Shown here one piece after another: positions 49,875 through 58,392 of a DNA stretch of 64,000 bases. Position 1 is the stretch's first letter. Each line of letters begins with the position of its first letter. A program made the position numbers and the translations under genes. Under the pieces are notes generated by a model. The model was given only the letters and a program-made list of their open reading frames with translations. It ran no database searches and was not told where the DNA came from. Source of the DNA: Streptomyces noursei (GTDB lineage Bacteria > Actinomycetota > Actinomycetes > Streptomycetales > Streptomycetaceae). The stretch covers positions 1-64,000 of the forward strand of contig NZ_LWBU01000384.1 of assembly GCF_001646665.1 (NCBI RefSeq), given 5' to 3'.

Positions 49875-51067
49875 CGGCGGTTCAAGTACGCCTGGAAGGC
49901 GCGGTAAAGCGTCTGGTTGGCGGTTCCGCCCACGGTCTTCTCCCATTCCCCCAACGTCTCGACGACCCGCCCGCCGGTGCCGAGCTTCCACCGCAGCAGC
50001 CCGTACGCACGTTCGTCCGGATCAAGGGTGGAGGGTACCCCGCGCATGTCGTAGACGTCAGCGCCGGCCGCGTGGGCGTCCAGCAGCATCCGCCACTGCA
50101 GGGCGTTGGAGGGGCGCACCTCCCGGCGGTGGTCGGCGGAGGCGCCGGTCTGGTACCAGACCTTGCGGCCCACGGTGATCATGGTGTGGGCGGCGAGGAC
50201 CTCTCCCTGATGGCGGGCCAGGTAGAGCTTCATCCGGCCTGGCTCCTCGGCGTTGAGGGCCGCGTACTGGCGTTCGTAGTACGCGAGTGAGCGGCCGAGC
50301 CGGAAGCCGTCGCGCTCCTCGGTGATCCGCAGCAGCCGGTAGAAGGCGGGCAGGTCGGCCGCACTGCCCACGACCACCTCCACGCCCTCCTTGCGGGCGC
50401 GCCGGACGTTGCGCCGCCACTCCTGGTTGAGCCCGGACCACAGGTGCTCGGTGGTGCGCCCGGCGAGCGGCACGCGGAAGACGTGCCGCGGCTGGGCGTC
50501 CCCGTCGCCGGTGGGCCCGTCACCGCCGCAGCGGTGCCAGCCGCGGGCGCGCAGCCGTTCGGCGACCGCGGTGCCGAGCGGGTCGACCTCGCTGGCGAGG
50601 ACGTCGGCCAGGCGCCGGCCCGGGCCGCTCAGCGACTTCAGGCGGGCGGCGTCCCAGCTGCGGTAGGCCGGGGAGGGTCCGATGCGTACGGCGAAGGCGC
50701 CCTCGGCGCGCAGGTGTTCCAGCAGGGGGTCGAGCCAGCCGTCGACGTGCGGGTCCTCCCAGTCGGCGACGGGTCCCTCGGGAAGGTAGGCGAAGTACTT
50801 GCGGGTGCCCGGGAACTGCCGCAGCAGCACCAGGGCCACTCCCGTCAGGCGGCCGGCCCCCGGGTCGGGCCCCCAGCCGAGCAACCGGGTGTGCCAGCCC
50901 TCCTTGACGTCGCCCCAGGACGGGCACTGCAGGAAGCCGGCGCCGAGCGCCGCGCCGTCGCGGGAGGCGAGGAAGGCTCGGTGGGCCGCGGGGGTGATGC
51001 GCTCCAGCCTCGGGGCGCGACCGCCCTCCTCGTGGGGGCGGCGGGGCGGTACGAGCAGCGCTGACAC
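49871..51067 (-). CDS. FemX/FemAB-family peptidoglycan branching transferase
   Basis: A 398-residue aminoacyl-tRNA-dependent transferase of the FemABX family, which in Streptomyces adds the glycine branch to lipid II. It has two GNAT-like halves: FLQCPSWGDVKEGWHTRLLG and YFAYLPEGPVADW in the first; GLNQEWRRNVRRARKEGVEV, FRLGRSLAYYERQYAAL, HTMITVGRKVWYQTGASAD and VRPSNALQWRMLLDAHAAGA in the second. The ending is LGEWEKTVGGTANQTLYRAF. The GTG at 51067 has AAGGAGAGG 7 bases upstream. It is the first gene of the five-gene envelope operon. Confidence 0.88.
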   Translation of the reverse strand: MSALLVPPRRPHEEGGRAPRLERITPAAHRAFLASRDGAALGAGFLQCPSWGDVKEGWHTRLLGWGPDPGAGRLTGVALVLLRQFPGTRKYFAYLPEGPVADWEDPHVDGWLDPLLEHLRAEGAFAVRIGPSPAYRSWDAARLKSLSGPGRRLADVLASEVDPLGTAVAERLRARGWHRCGGDGPTGDGDAQPRHVFRVPLAGRTTEHLWSGLNQEWRRNVRRARKEGVEVVVGSAADLPAFYRLLRITEERDGFRLGRSLAYYERQYAALNAEEPGRMKLYLARHQGEVLAAHTMITVGRKVWYQTGASADHRREVRPSNALQWRMLLDAHAAGADVYDMRGVPSTLDPDERAYGLLRWKLGTGGRVVETLGEWEKTVGGTANQTLYRAFQAYLNRR

Positions 51068-51294
51068 GGTGTGGCCTCTCCTTCTCCCCGGTCCGTCACG
51101 GGGTCGAACGAGATGCTCACCGCCGGTCGTGACCGTTCCGCTCGGCGAATGTGACCGGACCATGAGCGTTCCTCACCAGTCCCCGTCACATCGTCCGCAC
51201 CCCGCTGACCTGGACTTCCCCGGCTCTACAGTCACGGCACGGACTGCCCCGGCCCTTCCTCGCCGGCTCTCGTCCGTTCCCTCAGGAGGTCCAG

Positions 51295-52497
51295 TTGCCC
51301 CGCACACGTGTCCGCGTCCACGCCCCGGTGCGTACCGTCCTCGCCGCGGCCCTGCTCGTACCGCTGGCGGTCGCCTGCTCCGCACGGCCGGCTCCGGCAC
51401 CGGCGGACACCCGCGCCACCGGCAAGGGCGGAGACCGGCCCGTCACCGTGACGGTCACCCCGACGGGCCGTCAGGCCGCCGCCGGGGAGCGGGTGAAGGT
51501 CACCGCGGCGGGCGGGCGCCTCACCTCGGTGACCGTGACCGACGGCGAGGGCCGCCGGCTCACCGGCGAGGTGGCGTCCGACGGCCTCACGTGGCTCTCC
51601 GGGCGCAGGGCCGTGCCCGGCACGGCGTACACGGTCACGGCGGCGACGGTGAGCCCTGGCGGTACCGCCGGCACGAGCCGGGCGTCCTTCGCCACCGCTC
51701 CGGCCGACAAGGTCAACAAGGTCGACAGGCGGCCGGGGAACGGCGCCACCGTGGGCGTGGCGCAGCCGATCTCGCTCGTCTTCGACCATCCCGTCGAGAA
51801 CCGGGCGGAGGTCGAGAGGCAGTTGACGGTCACCACCTCGAACGGCACCCGGGGTTCCTGGGGATGGGTGCGCGACTGGTCGGGCAGGGACCGGGTGGAC
51901 TGGCGGCCCGAGCACTACTGGAAGCCCGGCACCAAGGTCACCCTGGACGCCCGGCTGAACGGCACCGACTCCGGCGACGGCGGCTGGTTCGTGCGCGACT
52001 ACACCACCACCTTCACCGTCGGCGCCCGGCAGGTCGTCGAGGTGGACCTCGACGACCACCACCTCACGCTCGTGCGCGACGGCAGGGCCGTGCGGCGCAT
52101 CCCGGTCTCCGGCGGTACGCCCGGCGGTGACCGGCGCTCCTGGCGCGGGACCGCCGTCCTCATGGCGAAGGAGGGCACCATCAACATGAACTCCGAGACG
52201 GTCGGCCTGGGCAACGCCTACGACAAGATGGTCGACCACTCGATGCGGCTCACCTGGTCGGGCATGTACGCGCACGCCGCCCCCTGGAACGCCCGCCACC
52301 TCGGCAGGGCCAACCGGAGTTCGGGCTGCATAGGGATGGGCGACGCCGACGCGGCCTGGTTCTACGGCCAGGTGCGGGTGGGCGATCCGTTCGAGATCAC
52401 CGGCAAGGACACCAAGGGCGTCGTCGCGCCGGGCAACGGCTTCGGCGCGTGGAACCTCTCGTGGGCCGACTGGCAGCGGCGGAGCGCGCTGCGCTGA
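51295..52497 (+). CDS. L,D-transpeptidase lipoprotein (Ig-like + YkuD)
   Basis: A 400-residue exported enzyme that makes 3-3 cross-links in peptidoglycan. The lipobox is ALLVPLAVACSARP. Two Ig-like domains follow (VTVTPTGRQAAAGERVKVTA, GVAQPISLVFDHPVENRAEV), as in mycobacterial Ldt proteins. The YkuD catalytic domain has VEVDLDDHHLTLVRDGRAVR, HAAPWNARHLGRANRSSGCI and GM; the SSGCIGM cysteine is the nucleophile and the preceding His the base. It uses a TTG start with an ideal AGGAGG 6 bases upstream. It is divergent from the envelope operon, 226 bases away, so the two may share regulation. Confidence 0.92.
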   Translation: MPRTRVRVHAPVRTVLAAALLVPLAVACSARPAPAPADTRATGKGGDRPVTVTVTPTGRQAAAGERVKVTAAGGRLTSVTVTDGEGRRLTGEVASDGLTWLSGRRAVPGTAYTVTAATVSPGGTAGTSRASFATAPADKVNKVDRRPGNGATVGVAQPISLVFDHPVENRAEVERQLTVTTSNGTRGSWGWVRDWSGRDRVDWRPEHYWKPGTKVTLDARLNGTDSGDGGWFVRDYTTTFTVGARQVVEVDLDDHHLTLVRDGRAVRRIPVSGGTPGGDRRSWRGTAVLMAKEGTINMNSETVGLGNAYDKMVDHSMRLTWSGMYAHAAPWNARHLGRANRSSGCIGMGDADAAWFYGQVRVGDPFEITGKDTKGVVAPGNGFGAWNLSWADWQRRSALR

Positions 52498-52554
52498 CGG
52501 GCACGCGGAGTGCCGCGGAACGGCGGCCGGGCCGCCGGCCCCGGGCCGCGGAAC

Positions 52555-52666
52555 GGTCCTCGGCAGGGCCCGGTCCTCGGCAGGGCCCGGCTCCTCGGGA
52601 GGGCCCGGTCTCTGGAGGGCCCGGTCTCCGGAGGCCGGCCCTCGGGACGGGCCCGGCCCTCCCGAG
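52555..52666. repeat. Imperfect 16-18 bp tandem repeats with long inverted repeat
   Basis: Units of the type GGTCCTCGGCAGGGCCC occur about five times, the first two perfectly. Within the same stretch, CTCGGGAGGGCC (52594-52605) and GGCCCTCCCGAG (52655-52666) form a perfect 12-bp inverted repeat. It lies between convergent genes and should form a strong bidirectional terminator. Confidence 0.7.
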
Positions 52667-52685
52667 CGTCCGGTCCCGGTGTCCT

Positions 52686-53465
52686 TCAGTGTCCGCGGGA
52701 CAGGGTCCCCACCACCCGGATGTGCGGGCGGCCGTCGGTGTCGGGATCGGTGACGACCGCCCGTACGCCGTAGACGTCGGCGATCAGCGCCTCGGTGAGG
52801 ACCTCGCCGGGTGTGCCCGCGGCAACGACGCGGCCCCGCCGCAGGACCACGACGTGATCGCAGTACATGGCGGCGAGGTTGAGGTCGTGCAGGGCGACGA
52901 CGCTGGTGACGGGCAGCGTGCGGACGAGGTGCAGCAGGTCGTGCTGGTGCTGGATGTCGAGGTGGTTCGTCGGCTCGTCGAGGAGGAGCTCGCGGGGTTC
53001 CTGCGCGAGGGCCCGGGCGATCTGTGCGCGCTGGCGCTCGCCTCCCGACAGGGTGTGCCAGGGCCGGTCCGCCCGGTCGGCGAGGCCGGTGCGCTCCAAG
53101 GCGTCGCGGACGGCCCGGTCGTCCGGTTCGGCCGGGGGTGCCCAGGCCCGCCGGTGGGGGATGCGGCCGAGGCGTACGACGTCGGCGACCGTCAGCTCGA
53201 CGAGGGTGTCCGCCTGCTGCTCGACGACGGCCACCCGCCGGGCGACGTCCCTGCGGCGCAGCTGGTCCAGGGGCCGGCCGTCGAGGGTGACCGCGCCGGC
53301 GGCGGGGGCGGTCACCCCGCACAGCAGGCGCAACAGGGTGGACTTGCCCGAGCCGTTGGGGCCGAGCAGGCCGGTCATGGCGCCGGGGGGCGGGGTGATG
53401 CTGACGCCGTCGAGGAGGGGCGTGCTGCCGGCTGTGCGGGTGACGCGGTCGGCGGCGAGGGTCAT
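52686..53465 (-). CDS. Cobalamin/iron-chelate ABC importer ATP-binding protein (BtuD-like)
   Basis: A 259-residue ATPase of the FecE/BtuD type: Walker A GLLGPNGSGKSTLLRLLCGV, Q-loop VAVVEQQADTLVELTVADVV, signature HTLSGGERQRAQIARALAQE, Walker B LLLDEPTNHLDIQHQHDLL and the switch VVALHDLNLAAMYCDHV. It is the third gene of an operon with a FecCD-type permease and binding protein, overlapping the permease gene by 4 bases. The cobalamin riboswitch upstream of the operon points to corrinoids as cargo. Confidence 0.9.
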   Translation of the reverse strand: MTLAADRVTRTAGSTPLLDGVSITPPPGAMTGLLGPNGSGKSTLLRLLCGVTAPAAGAVTLDGRPLDQLRRRDVARRVAVVEQQADTLVELTVADVVRLGRIPHRRAWAPPAEPDDRAVRDALERTGLADRADRPWHTLSGGERQRAQIARALAQEPRELLLDEPTNHLDIQHQHDLLHLVRTLPVTSVVALHDLNLAAMYCDHVVVLRRGRVVAAGTPGEVLTEALIADVYGVRAVVTDPDTDGRPHIRVVGTLSRGH

Positions 53466-54475
53466 CGGCGGGTTCTCCGGGTGCGGTACAGGACGAGGAC
53501 GAAAGCGGGGACGCCGACCAGGGAGGTCACCACGCCGACGGGGACCTCCTGCGGTGCGATGACGGTCCTGGCGAGGGTGTCGACCCAGACCAGGAAGACG
53601 GCTCCACCGAGCGCGGCGGCGGGCAGCAGACGCCCGTGGCCCGGTCCGGTGAGGGCCCGGGCGGCGTGCGGCAGCACCAGGCCGACGAAGCCGATGGCTC
53701 CGGCCGAGCTGACCAGGGCGGCGGTGAGCAGTGCGGTGACGCAGAGCAGGACCGCCCGCGCCCGGGCGACGTCCACACCGAGGGTGGCGGCCGCGTCCTG
53801 GCCGAAGGCGAACGCGTCCAGCGTCCGGCCGTGGCCCAGGCAGACGGCGAGGCCGAGTGCCAGGGCGGCCAGGCACAGCCACACGTCGGTCCAGCCGGCG
53901 CCGCCGAGCGAGCCGAGCAGCCAGAACAGCACCCCGCGGGTGGTCTCGGCGTCGGCCGAGGTGACCACGACGAAGGAGGTGAGCGCGGAGAACAGCTGCA
54001 TGGCGGCGACGCCGGACAGTACGACCCGGTCGGTGGTGCCGCCGAGGACGTGGCTGAGGAGCAGCATGGCGGCGAACGAGCACACCGCGCCCGCGAAGGC
54101 TCCCGCGGAGACGGAGAGGGCTCCGCCGCCGAAGCCGAGGACGACCACGACGACCGCTCCGGTGGAGGCCCCGGAGGAGACGCCCAGGACGAAGGGGTCG
54201 GCGAGCGGGTTGCGCAGCAGCGACTGCATCACGGCCCCGCAGAGGGCCAGCCCGGCGCCGCACACGGCGGCCAGCAGGGTGCGCGGCAGCCGCAGGTTCC
54301 ACACGATGCCGTCGCGGATGGGTGAGAGGCCGGTGGCGTCCCCGCCGAGGTGGGAGGCGACGACGGACCAGACGTCGGTGACGCCGATGTCGGCCGGTCC
54401 GATGGTGATGGCGAGGGCGACGGACGCGGCGAGCACCGCGAGGCCCGCCGCCGTGCGCAGCAGGGCGGCCGTCAC
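53462..54475 (-). CDS. FecCD/BtuC-type ABC importer permease
   Basis: A 337-residue membrane protein with about ten spans. Typical stretches of the iron-chelate/B12 permease family are LRLPRTLLAAVCGAGLALCG, AVMQSLLRNPLADPFVLGVS, SGASTGAVVVVVLGFGGGAL, VLFWLLGSLGGAGWTDVWLC and IGFVGLVLPHAARALTGPGH. The GTG start overlaps the binding-protein stop (GTGA) and the end overlaps the ATPase start (ATGA), so the three are coupled. Confidence 0.92.
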   Translation of the reverse strand: MTAALLRTAAGLAVLAASVALAITIGPADIGVTDVWSVVASHLGGDATGLSPIRDGIVWNLRLPRTLLAAVCGAGLALCGAVMQSLLRNPLADPFVLGVSSGASTGAVVVVVLGFGGGALSVSAGAFAGAVCSFAAMLLLSHVLGGTTDRVVLSGVAAMQLFSALTSFVVVTSADAETTRGVLFWLLGSLGGAGWTDVWLCLAALALGLAVCLGHGRTLDAFAFGQDAAATLGVDVARARAVLLCVTALLTAALVSSAGAIGFVGLVLPHAARALTGPGHGRLLPAAALGGAVFLVWVDTLARTVIAPQEVPVGVVTSLVGVPAFVLVLYRTRRTRR

Positions 54476-55500
54476 TTCGCCGTGCCGAACCGCCGAAGTC
54501 CGGCGGCGACCTGCTCGATGCCCTCGACCGTGCGGATCGTCGGGTTCATGGACTGGCCGCTGACGAGGACGTACCGCTTGTGCTTGACGGCGTCCATGGT
54601 GCGGGTGACCGGATCGGACTCCAGGAACTCGATCTTCCTCGCCGCGCTCTCCCCGCTCTGCGCCTTGCGGGTGAGGTCGCCGATGACGAGGACGTCGGGG
54701 TTGCGGTCGGCCACGGTCTCCCAGTTGATCTGGGGCCATTCCTCGGCGGTGTCGTCGAAGACGTTCTTCGCGCCGAGTTCCCGGGTGATGATGCCGGGGG
54801 CGCCGCAGCATCCGGCCATGTAGGGGGACTTGGCGTCGGAGAACCAGTAGAGCAGGGTGACGTCCGACGCGTCGAGCCCCGCGGTCGCCCTGGTGACCCG
54901 GGCCTCGAGGCTCCGGACCAGTGCCTCGCCGCGTGCCTCGGCGCCGAAGACGCGGGCGATGTCGCGCACTTCGCCGTACACGGTGTCCATGCCCAGCGGC
55001 TCGGTGCGGACGCCGTCCCCGTCACCGCTGTTGTCCTTTCCCCGGCAGTCGGACGGGGAGAGGTAGGTGGGCACGCCCAGCTGTGCGAACTGCTCCCGGG
55101 TGGCGACGCCGCCCTTGCCGAGGGTGGAGGCGAACGAGGCGGCGACGAAGTCGGGTTCGACGGCGAGGACCTTCTCGAAGGAGGGGTTGTTCTCGGCGAG
55201 GCGCGGTACGCCGGCGTTCGCCTTCTCCAGGCCCTTCATCACGGGGTCGGTCCAGGTGGCGGTTCCAGCCATCCGGCCGGCCAGTCCGAGCGACAGCATG
55301 ATCTCGGTGGTGCCCTGGTTGAGCGACACGGCCCGCCGCGGTCCGTCCCCCTCGATCTCCACCGTGCGTCCGCAGTTGTCGAGCGTGCGTGTCGCGGAGG
55401 AGGGCGGGCCGCCGGATCCGGGGGCGCCGGCGCAGCCGGTCAGCGGGAGGGCCGCGCACAGGAGCGCGGCGAAGGAACGGGTGGGGTGCGTGAGGGGCAC
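54472..55500 (-). CDS. BtuF-like ABC importer substrate-binding lipoprotein
   Basis: A 342-residue lipoprotein with lipobox LCAALPLTGCAGAP and a helical-backbone binding fold of the FhuD/BtuF class: RAVSLNQGTTEIMLSLGLAG, FEKVLAVEPDFVAASFASTL, REQFAQLGVPTYLSPSDCRG, MAGCCGAPGIITRELGAKNV and NWETVADRNPDVLVIGDLTR. The GTG at 55500 with GAGG upstream was preferred; an ATG at 55527 is possible. It is the first gene of the operon, directly behind a cobalamin riboswitch on the same strand, which supports corrinoid transport over siderophore transport. Confidence 0.88.
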   Translation of the reverse strand: MPLTHPTRSFAALLCAALPLTGCAGAPGSGGPPSSATRTLDNCGRTVEIEGDGPRRAVSLNQGTTEIMLSLGLAGRMAGTATWTDPVMKGLEKANAGVPRLAENNPSFEKVLAVEPDFVAASFASTLGKGGVATREQFAQLGVPTYLSPSDCRGKDNSGDGDGVRTEPLGMDTVYGEVRDIARVFGAEARGEALVRSLEARVTRATAGLDASDVTLLYWFSDAKSPYMAGCCGAPGIITRELGAKNVFDDTAEEWPQINWETVADRNPDVLVIGDLTRKAQSGESAARKIEFLESDPVTRTMDAVKHKRYVLVSGQSMNPTIRTVEGIEQVAAGLRRFGTAK

Positions 55501-55550
55501 GGCAGATCCTCGGCGTCGAGGGCCCATGCGCGGGGCCCGTCCGTACGGAA

Positions 55551-55700
55551 CGTGCCAGCAGGTATTCGGACTCGGGGTCAGCCGGACGCGGCGCCTTCCC
55601 GGGCCGTCGTCCGGCCCAGTGGCGTGGTTGCCGCGCCCGTCGCCCTCACCGCTGCGCGTCAGTTCCGGGTTCGCACCGGATTCCCTGACTCACGTACATG
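55551..55700 (-). ncRNA. Cobalamin (B12) riboswitch
   Basis: On the minus strand the conserved blocks of the cobalamin riboswitch occur in order: GGGAATCCGGTGCGAA, then CCGGAACTGACGCGCAGCGG, then GGTGAGGG, GCCACTGG, the B12-box region CGGGAAGGCGCC, and GAGTCCGAATACCTGCTGG. The flanks ACGT...ACGT can close P1. It ends about 50 bases before the binding-protein gene. High adenosylcobalamin should therefore repress the importer. Confidence 0.93.
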
Positions 55701-55780
55701 CGTACGGAGTACGACTGGCCTGCGCAAGCTACCACAGGCGCCGACCGGCGGGACCGGACTGTCGGACCATCAGACGATGT

Positions 55781-55795
55781 TGACAATCATTTTCA
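55781..55795. promoter_or_regulatory. Zur-type (Fur family) operator
   Basis: TGACAATCATTTTCA has the 7-1-7 dyad of Streptomyces Zur boxes (ideal TGAAAATGATTTTCA), with one mismatched pair. It lies 87 bases before the metal-type ABC binding-protein gene, in an AT-rich patch with TATAC just downstream that suits a promoter. Zur with zinc would repress the rightward operon. Other Fur-family regulators (Nur, Fur) bind related dyads and cannot be excluded. Confidence 0.75.
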
Positions 55796-55882
55796 TATAC
55801 AGGATGCTGTCCGGGCCCCGCACCCTCCGCCCGTCCGCGGCCGTGGTGCGGGGACCACTCCACGTGATCCCCTGGGAGCAGC

Positions 55883-57442
55883 ATGTCGATCTTGCGTAAC
55901 CGTCGAGACTTCCTCGCCCTGACCGGCGCCGCCGCCGGTGCCCTGGCCCTGGCCGGGTGCGGTGGCGGCGGCTCCGGCGACGGCGGTGCGGCCGGCGGCG
56001 GCAAGGCGGAGCCGCGGCGCGGCGGCCGGTTCCGTGCCCTGTTCACGGGCGGCGGCGAGCTCGAGACCATCGACCCGCACGCCGAGGCCCTGGCCATCGA
56101 CATGGCGCGGACGAAGGCGCTGTTCGACCGGCTCGTGGACCTGGACGCCGACATGGCGCCGGTCCCCCGGCTCGCCGCGAAGTGGGAGTCCAACGCCGAC
56201 GCGACCGTGTGGCGCTTCACCCTCCGGGAGGCGCTCTTCCACGACGGGAAGAAGCTCACGCCCGAGGACGTGCTGTTCAGCTTCGGCCGGATCCTCGATC
56301 CCAAGGCGACCGACCACTTCGCGCAGGGCATGCTGTCGGTCATCGACCTGAAGAAGAGCCGGGGCGTCGGCGGCAACACGGTCGAGATCGCCCTCAGCCG
56401 TCCGAGCGCCGAATTCCCCGCCCTGCTGGGCACTTTGGGCACCGCCGTCGTCAGTGCCCGCTACCGCGACCCGGCCAGGCCCGTGGGCACCGGCGCGTTC
56501 CGGCTGAAGTCCTTCCGGGCCGGCCGGTCGTTCGTCGCCGAGCGCTTCGACGACCACTGGGACGGCGGGGCGTACGTCGACGAGCTGCACATCCTCTCCG
56601 CCGACGCCGACGCCCGCGGCAACGCCCTGCGGGGAGGCCAGGCGGAGTACGGCTACGAGATGACGCCGACCTTCGCCCGTACCGCCGCCGCCGACACGTC
56701 CGTACGGATCGTCGCGGCCAAGGGCAGCACGGCCCACGCCATCGTCATGAAGTGCGACCAGGAGCCCTTCGACGACCCCGACGTCACCCTGGCGTTCAAG
56801 CTGCTCGCCGACCGGGAGAAGCTGGTCGAGGTCGTCCTGGCGGGCCGGGGCGTCGTCGGGAACGACATGTTCGGCAAGGGCTACCAGTACTACCCCGAGG
56901 ACATACCGCAGCGGAAGCGGGACGTCGCCGAGGCGCGGGCCCTGCTGAAGAAGACCGGCATGCTGAACAGGACGCTGTCCATCTACACCTCCTCCGCCGC
57001 CACCGGGTTCGTGGAGGCCGCGACCCTCTTCGCCGAGCAGGCCGCCGACGCCGGCCTGCGGATCAAGGTGACGACCGGCTCCTCGGAGACGTACTTCAAG
57101 GACCAGCTCACCAAGGGCGTGATGGGCAGCCACCGTTCCGGCGCCATGTCGATCCCGACGTACCTCAACGACCGTCTGCTGACCACGTCGGCCTTCAACG
57201 CCTCCGGGTGGCGCCGCAAGGACTTCGACGCGGCCTTCGCGAAGGCTCGGGCGACGACCGACGAGGGCGAACGCACCCGGCTGTACGGGCAGCTCCAGCG
57301 CACCGTCCACGACGAGGGCGGCCTGCTGATGTGGGGCCACCCCGACTGGCTGAACGCGGTCTCCTCCCGTGTGCGCGGCGTCGAGGCGGCCCCGCCCAAC
57401 ACCCTCGACTCCGCCCGCTTCGACAAGGTGTGGCTGGCCTGA
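55883..57442 (+). CDS. Nickel/peptide-type ABC transporter substrate-binding lipoprotein
   Basis: A 519-residue family-5 solute-binding protein (OppA/NikA/CntA type). The signal sequence has a twin-arginine motif and a lipobox (RNRRDFLALTGAAAG to LALAGCGGGG). The fold is shown by GRFRALFTGGGELETIDPHA, WRFTLREALFHDGKKLTPED, VLFSFGRILDPKATDHF, PVGTGAFRLKSFRAGRSFVA and AFKLLADREKLVEVVLAGRG. CntA-like members bind metal-metallophore complexes. It is first in the operon, behind the Zur-type box, with GGGAG upstream of the ATG. A divergent B12 importer lies on its left. Confidence 0.88.
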   Translation: MSILRNRRDFLALTGAAAGALALAGCGGGGSGDGGAAGGGKAEPRRGGRFRALFTGGGELETIDPHAEALAIDMARTKALFDRLVDLDADMAPVPRLAAKWESNADATVWRFTLREALFHDGKKLTPEDVLFSFGRILDPKATDHFAQGMLSVIDLKKSRGVGGNTVEIALSRPSAEFPALLGTLGTAVVSARYRDPARPVGTGAFRLKSFRAGRSFVAERFDDHWDGGAYVDELHILSADADARGNALRGGQAEYGYEMTPTFARTAAADTSVRIVAAKGSTAHAIVMKCDQEPFDDPDVTLAFKLLADREKLVEVVLAGRGVVGNDMFGKGYQYYPEDIPQRKRDVAEARALLKKTGMLNRTLSIYTSSAATGFVEAATLFAEQAADAGLRIKVTTGSSETYFKDQLTKGVMGSHRSGAMSIPTYLNDRLLTTSAFNASGWRRKDFDAAFAKARATTDEGERTRLYGQLQRTVHDEGGLLMWGHPDWLNAVSSRVRGVEAAPPNTLDSARFDKVWLA

Positions 57443-57444
57443 CG

Positions 57445-58392
57445 ATGCGTGGGTACGCCCTGCAGCGCCTCGCCCTCGGAGGCGTACAACTCGCCCTGCT
57501 CACGGTGCTGGTGTTCCTGCTGACGTCGCTGCTGCCCGGTGACGCGGCCGACGTCCGCAACGACGAGGACGCCACGCCCGAGCAGGTGGCGGCGCTGCGC
57601 GAACAGCTCGGGCTGGACCGGCCGGCCCTGGAGCGCTTCACCGACTGGGCCGGGGGCGTGCTCACCGGCGACCTCGGCACGTCGCTGGTGAGCGGCGGCC
57701 CGGTGCTGGACGTCCTGGCAGGGTCGGCCGGCATCACGCTGCTGCTCGCCGCCGTCACCCTCGCGGTGGTCGTCCCCCTCGCGGTGCTGCTCGGCATCGC
57801 GTCCGGGCTGCGGGAGGGCGGCCGCCTGGACCGGGCGGTCACCTCGGTGACGCTCGCGCTCAACGCCGTGCCCGACTTCGTCCTGGCGCTGCTGCTCGTG
57901 GCCGGGCTGTCGCTCCGGCTCGGCTGGCTGCCCGCGACCTGGGTGGGGGTGGGCGCGGCCGACCTGATCGCGCGGCCCGCACTGCTGGTCCTGCCGGTCG
58001 GGGTGGTCGCGGCCCGCATGATCTGCCTGCTGTCCCGGCAGGTGCGGGCCGGCATGGTGACGGTCCTGAGGGCCGGTTACGTCACCCAGGCGCGGCGCCT
58101 GGGCGTGCCGCGCCGGACCCTGCTGCTGCGGCACGTCCTGCCCAACGCGGCCGTGCCCGGCATCCAGGAACTGGCCCGCGTGGGCGACAACCTGGTCGGC
58201 GGGGTGCTGATCGTCGAGGCGGTCTTCGCGATCCCCGGCGTGGCGACCGCGCTCGTCGACGCCGTCGAGGCACGGGACGTGCCCACGGTCCAGGGCCTGG
58301 CCCTGGTGGTCGCCGCCGCGGCCCTGCTCTTCAGCCTGGCGGCCGACCTCGTCTCCCATCGACTCGTACCACGGACGGAGGTGCTCCGGTGA
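57445..58392 (+). CDS. ABC transporter permease, NikB/CntB type
   Basis: A 315-residue permease of the dipeptide/nickel class. It has YALQRLALGGVQLALLTVLV as first span, LVFLLTSLLPGDAADVRNDE, the loop EQLGLDRPALERFTDWAGGV, further spans ITLLLAAVTLAVVVPLAVLL and FVLALLLVAGLSLRLGWLPA, and the EAA loop QARRLGVPRRTLLLRHVLPN. It begins 2 bases after the binding-protein gene and overlaps the next permease gene by 4 bases. Confidence 0.92.
   Translation: MRGYALQRLALGGVQLALLTVLVFLLTSLLPGDAADVRNDEDATPEQVAALREQLGLDRPALERFTDWAGGVLTGDLGTSLVSGGPVLDVLAGSAGITLLLAAVTLAVVVPLAVLLGIASGLREGGRLDRAVTSVTLALNAVPDFVLALLLVAGLSLRLGWLPATWVGVGAADLIARPALLVLPVGVVAARMICLLSRQVRAGMVTVLRAGYVTQARRLGVPRRTLLLRHVLPNAAVPGIQELARVGDNLVGGVLIVEAVFAIPGVATALVDAVEARDVPTVQGLALVVAAAALLFSLAADLVSHRLVPRTEVLR

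Noticed and set aside
51120..51180. GGAAC motifs as SigE-type promoters for the envelope operon
   Set aside because: The expected -10 element was not found at the right spacing from either GGAAC.
51232..53322. A 696-codon minus-strand frame spanning two genes
   Set aside because: It lies antisense to the L,D-transpeptidase and overlaps the ATPase gene in another frame, with Pro/Arg-rich composition and no motif.
55793..57340. A 515-codon minus-strand frame opposite the metal-type binding protein
   Set aside because: Shadow of a well-recognised solute-binding protein; composition is Gly/Val/Arg/His-rich without motifs.
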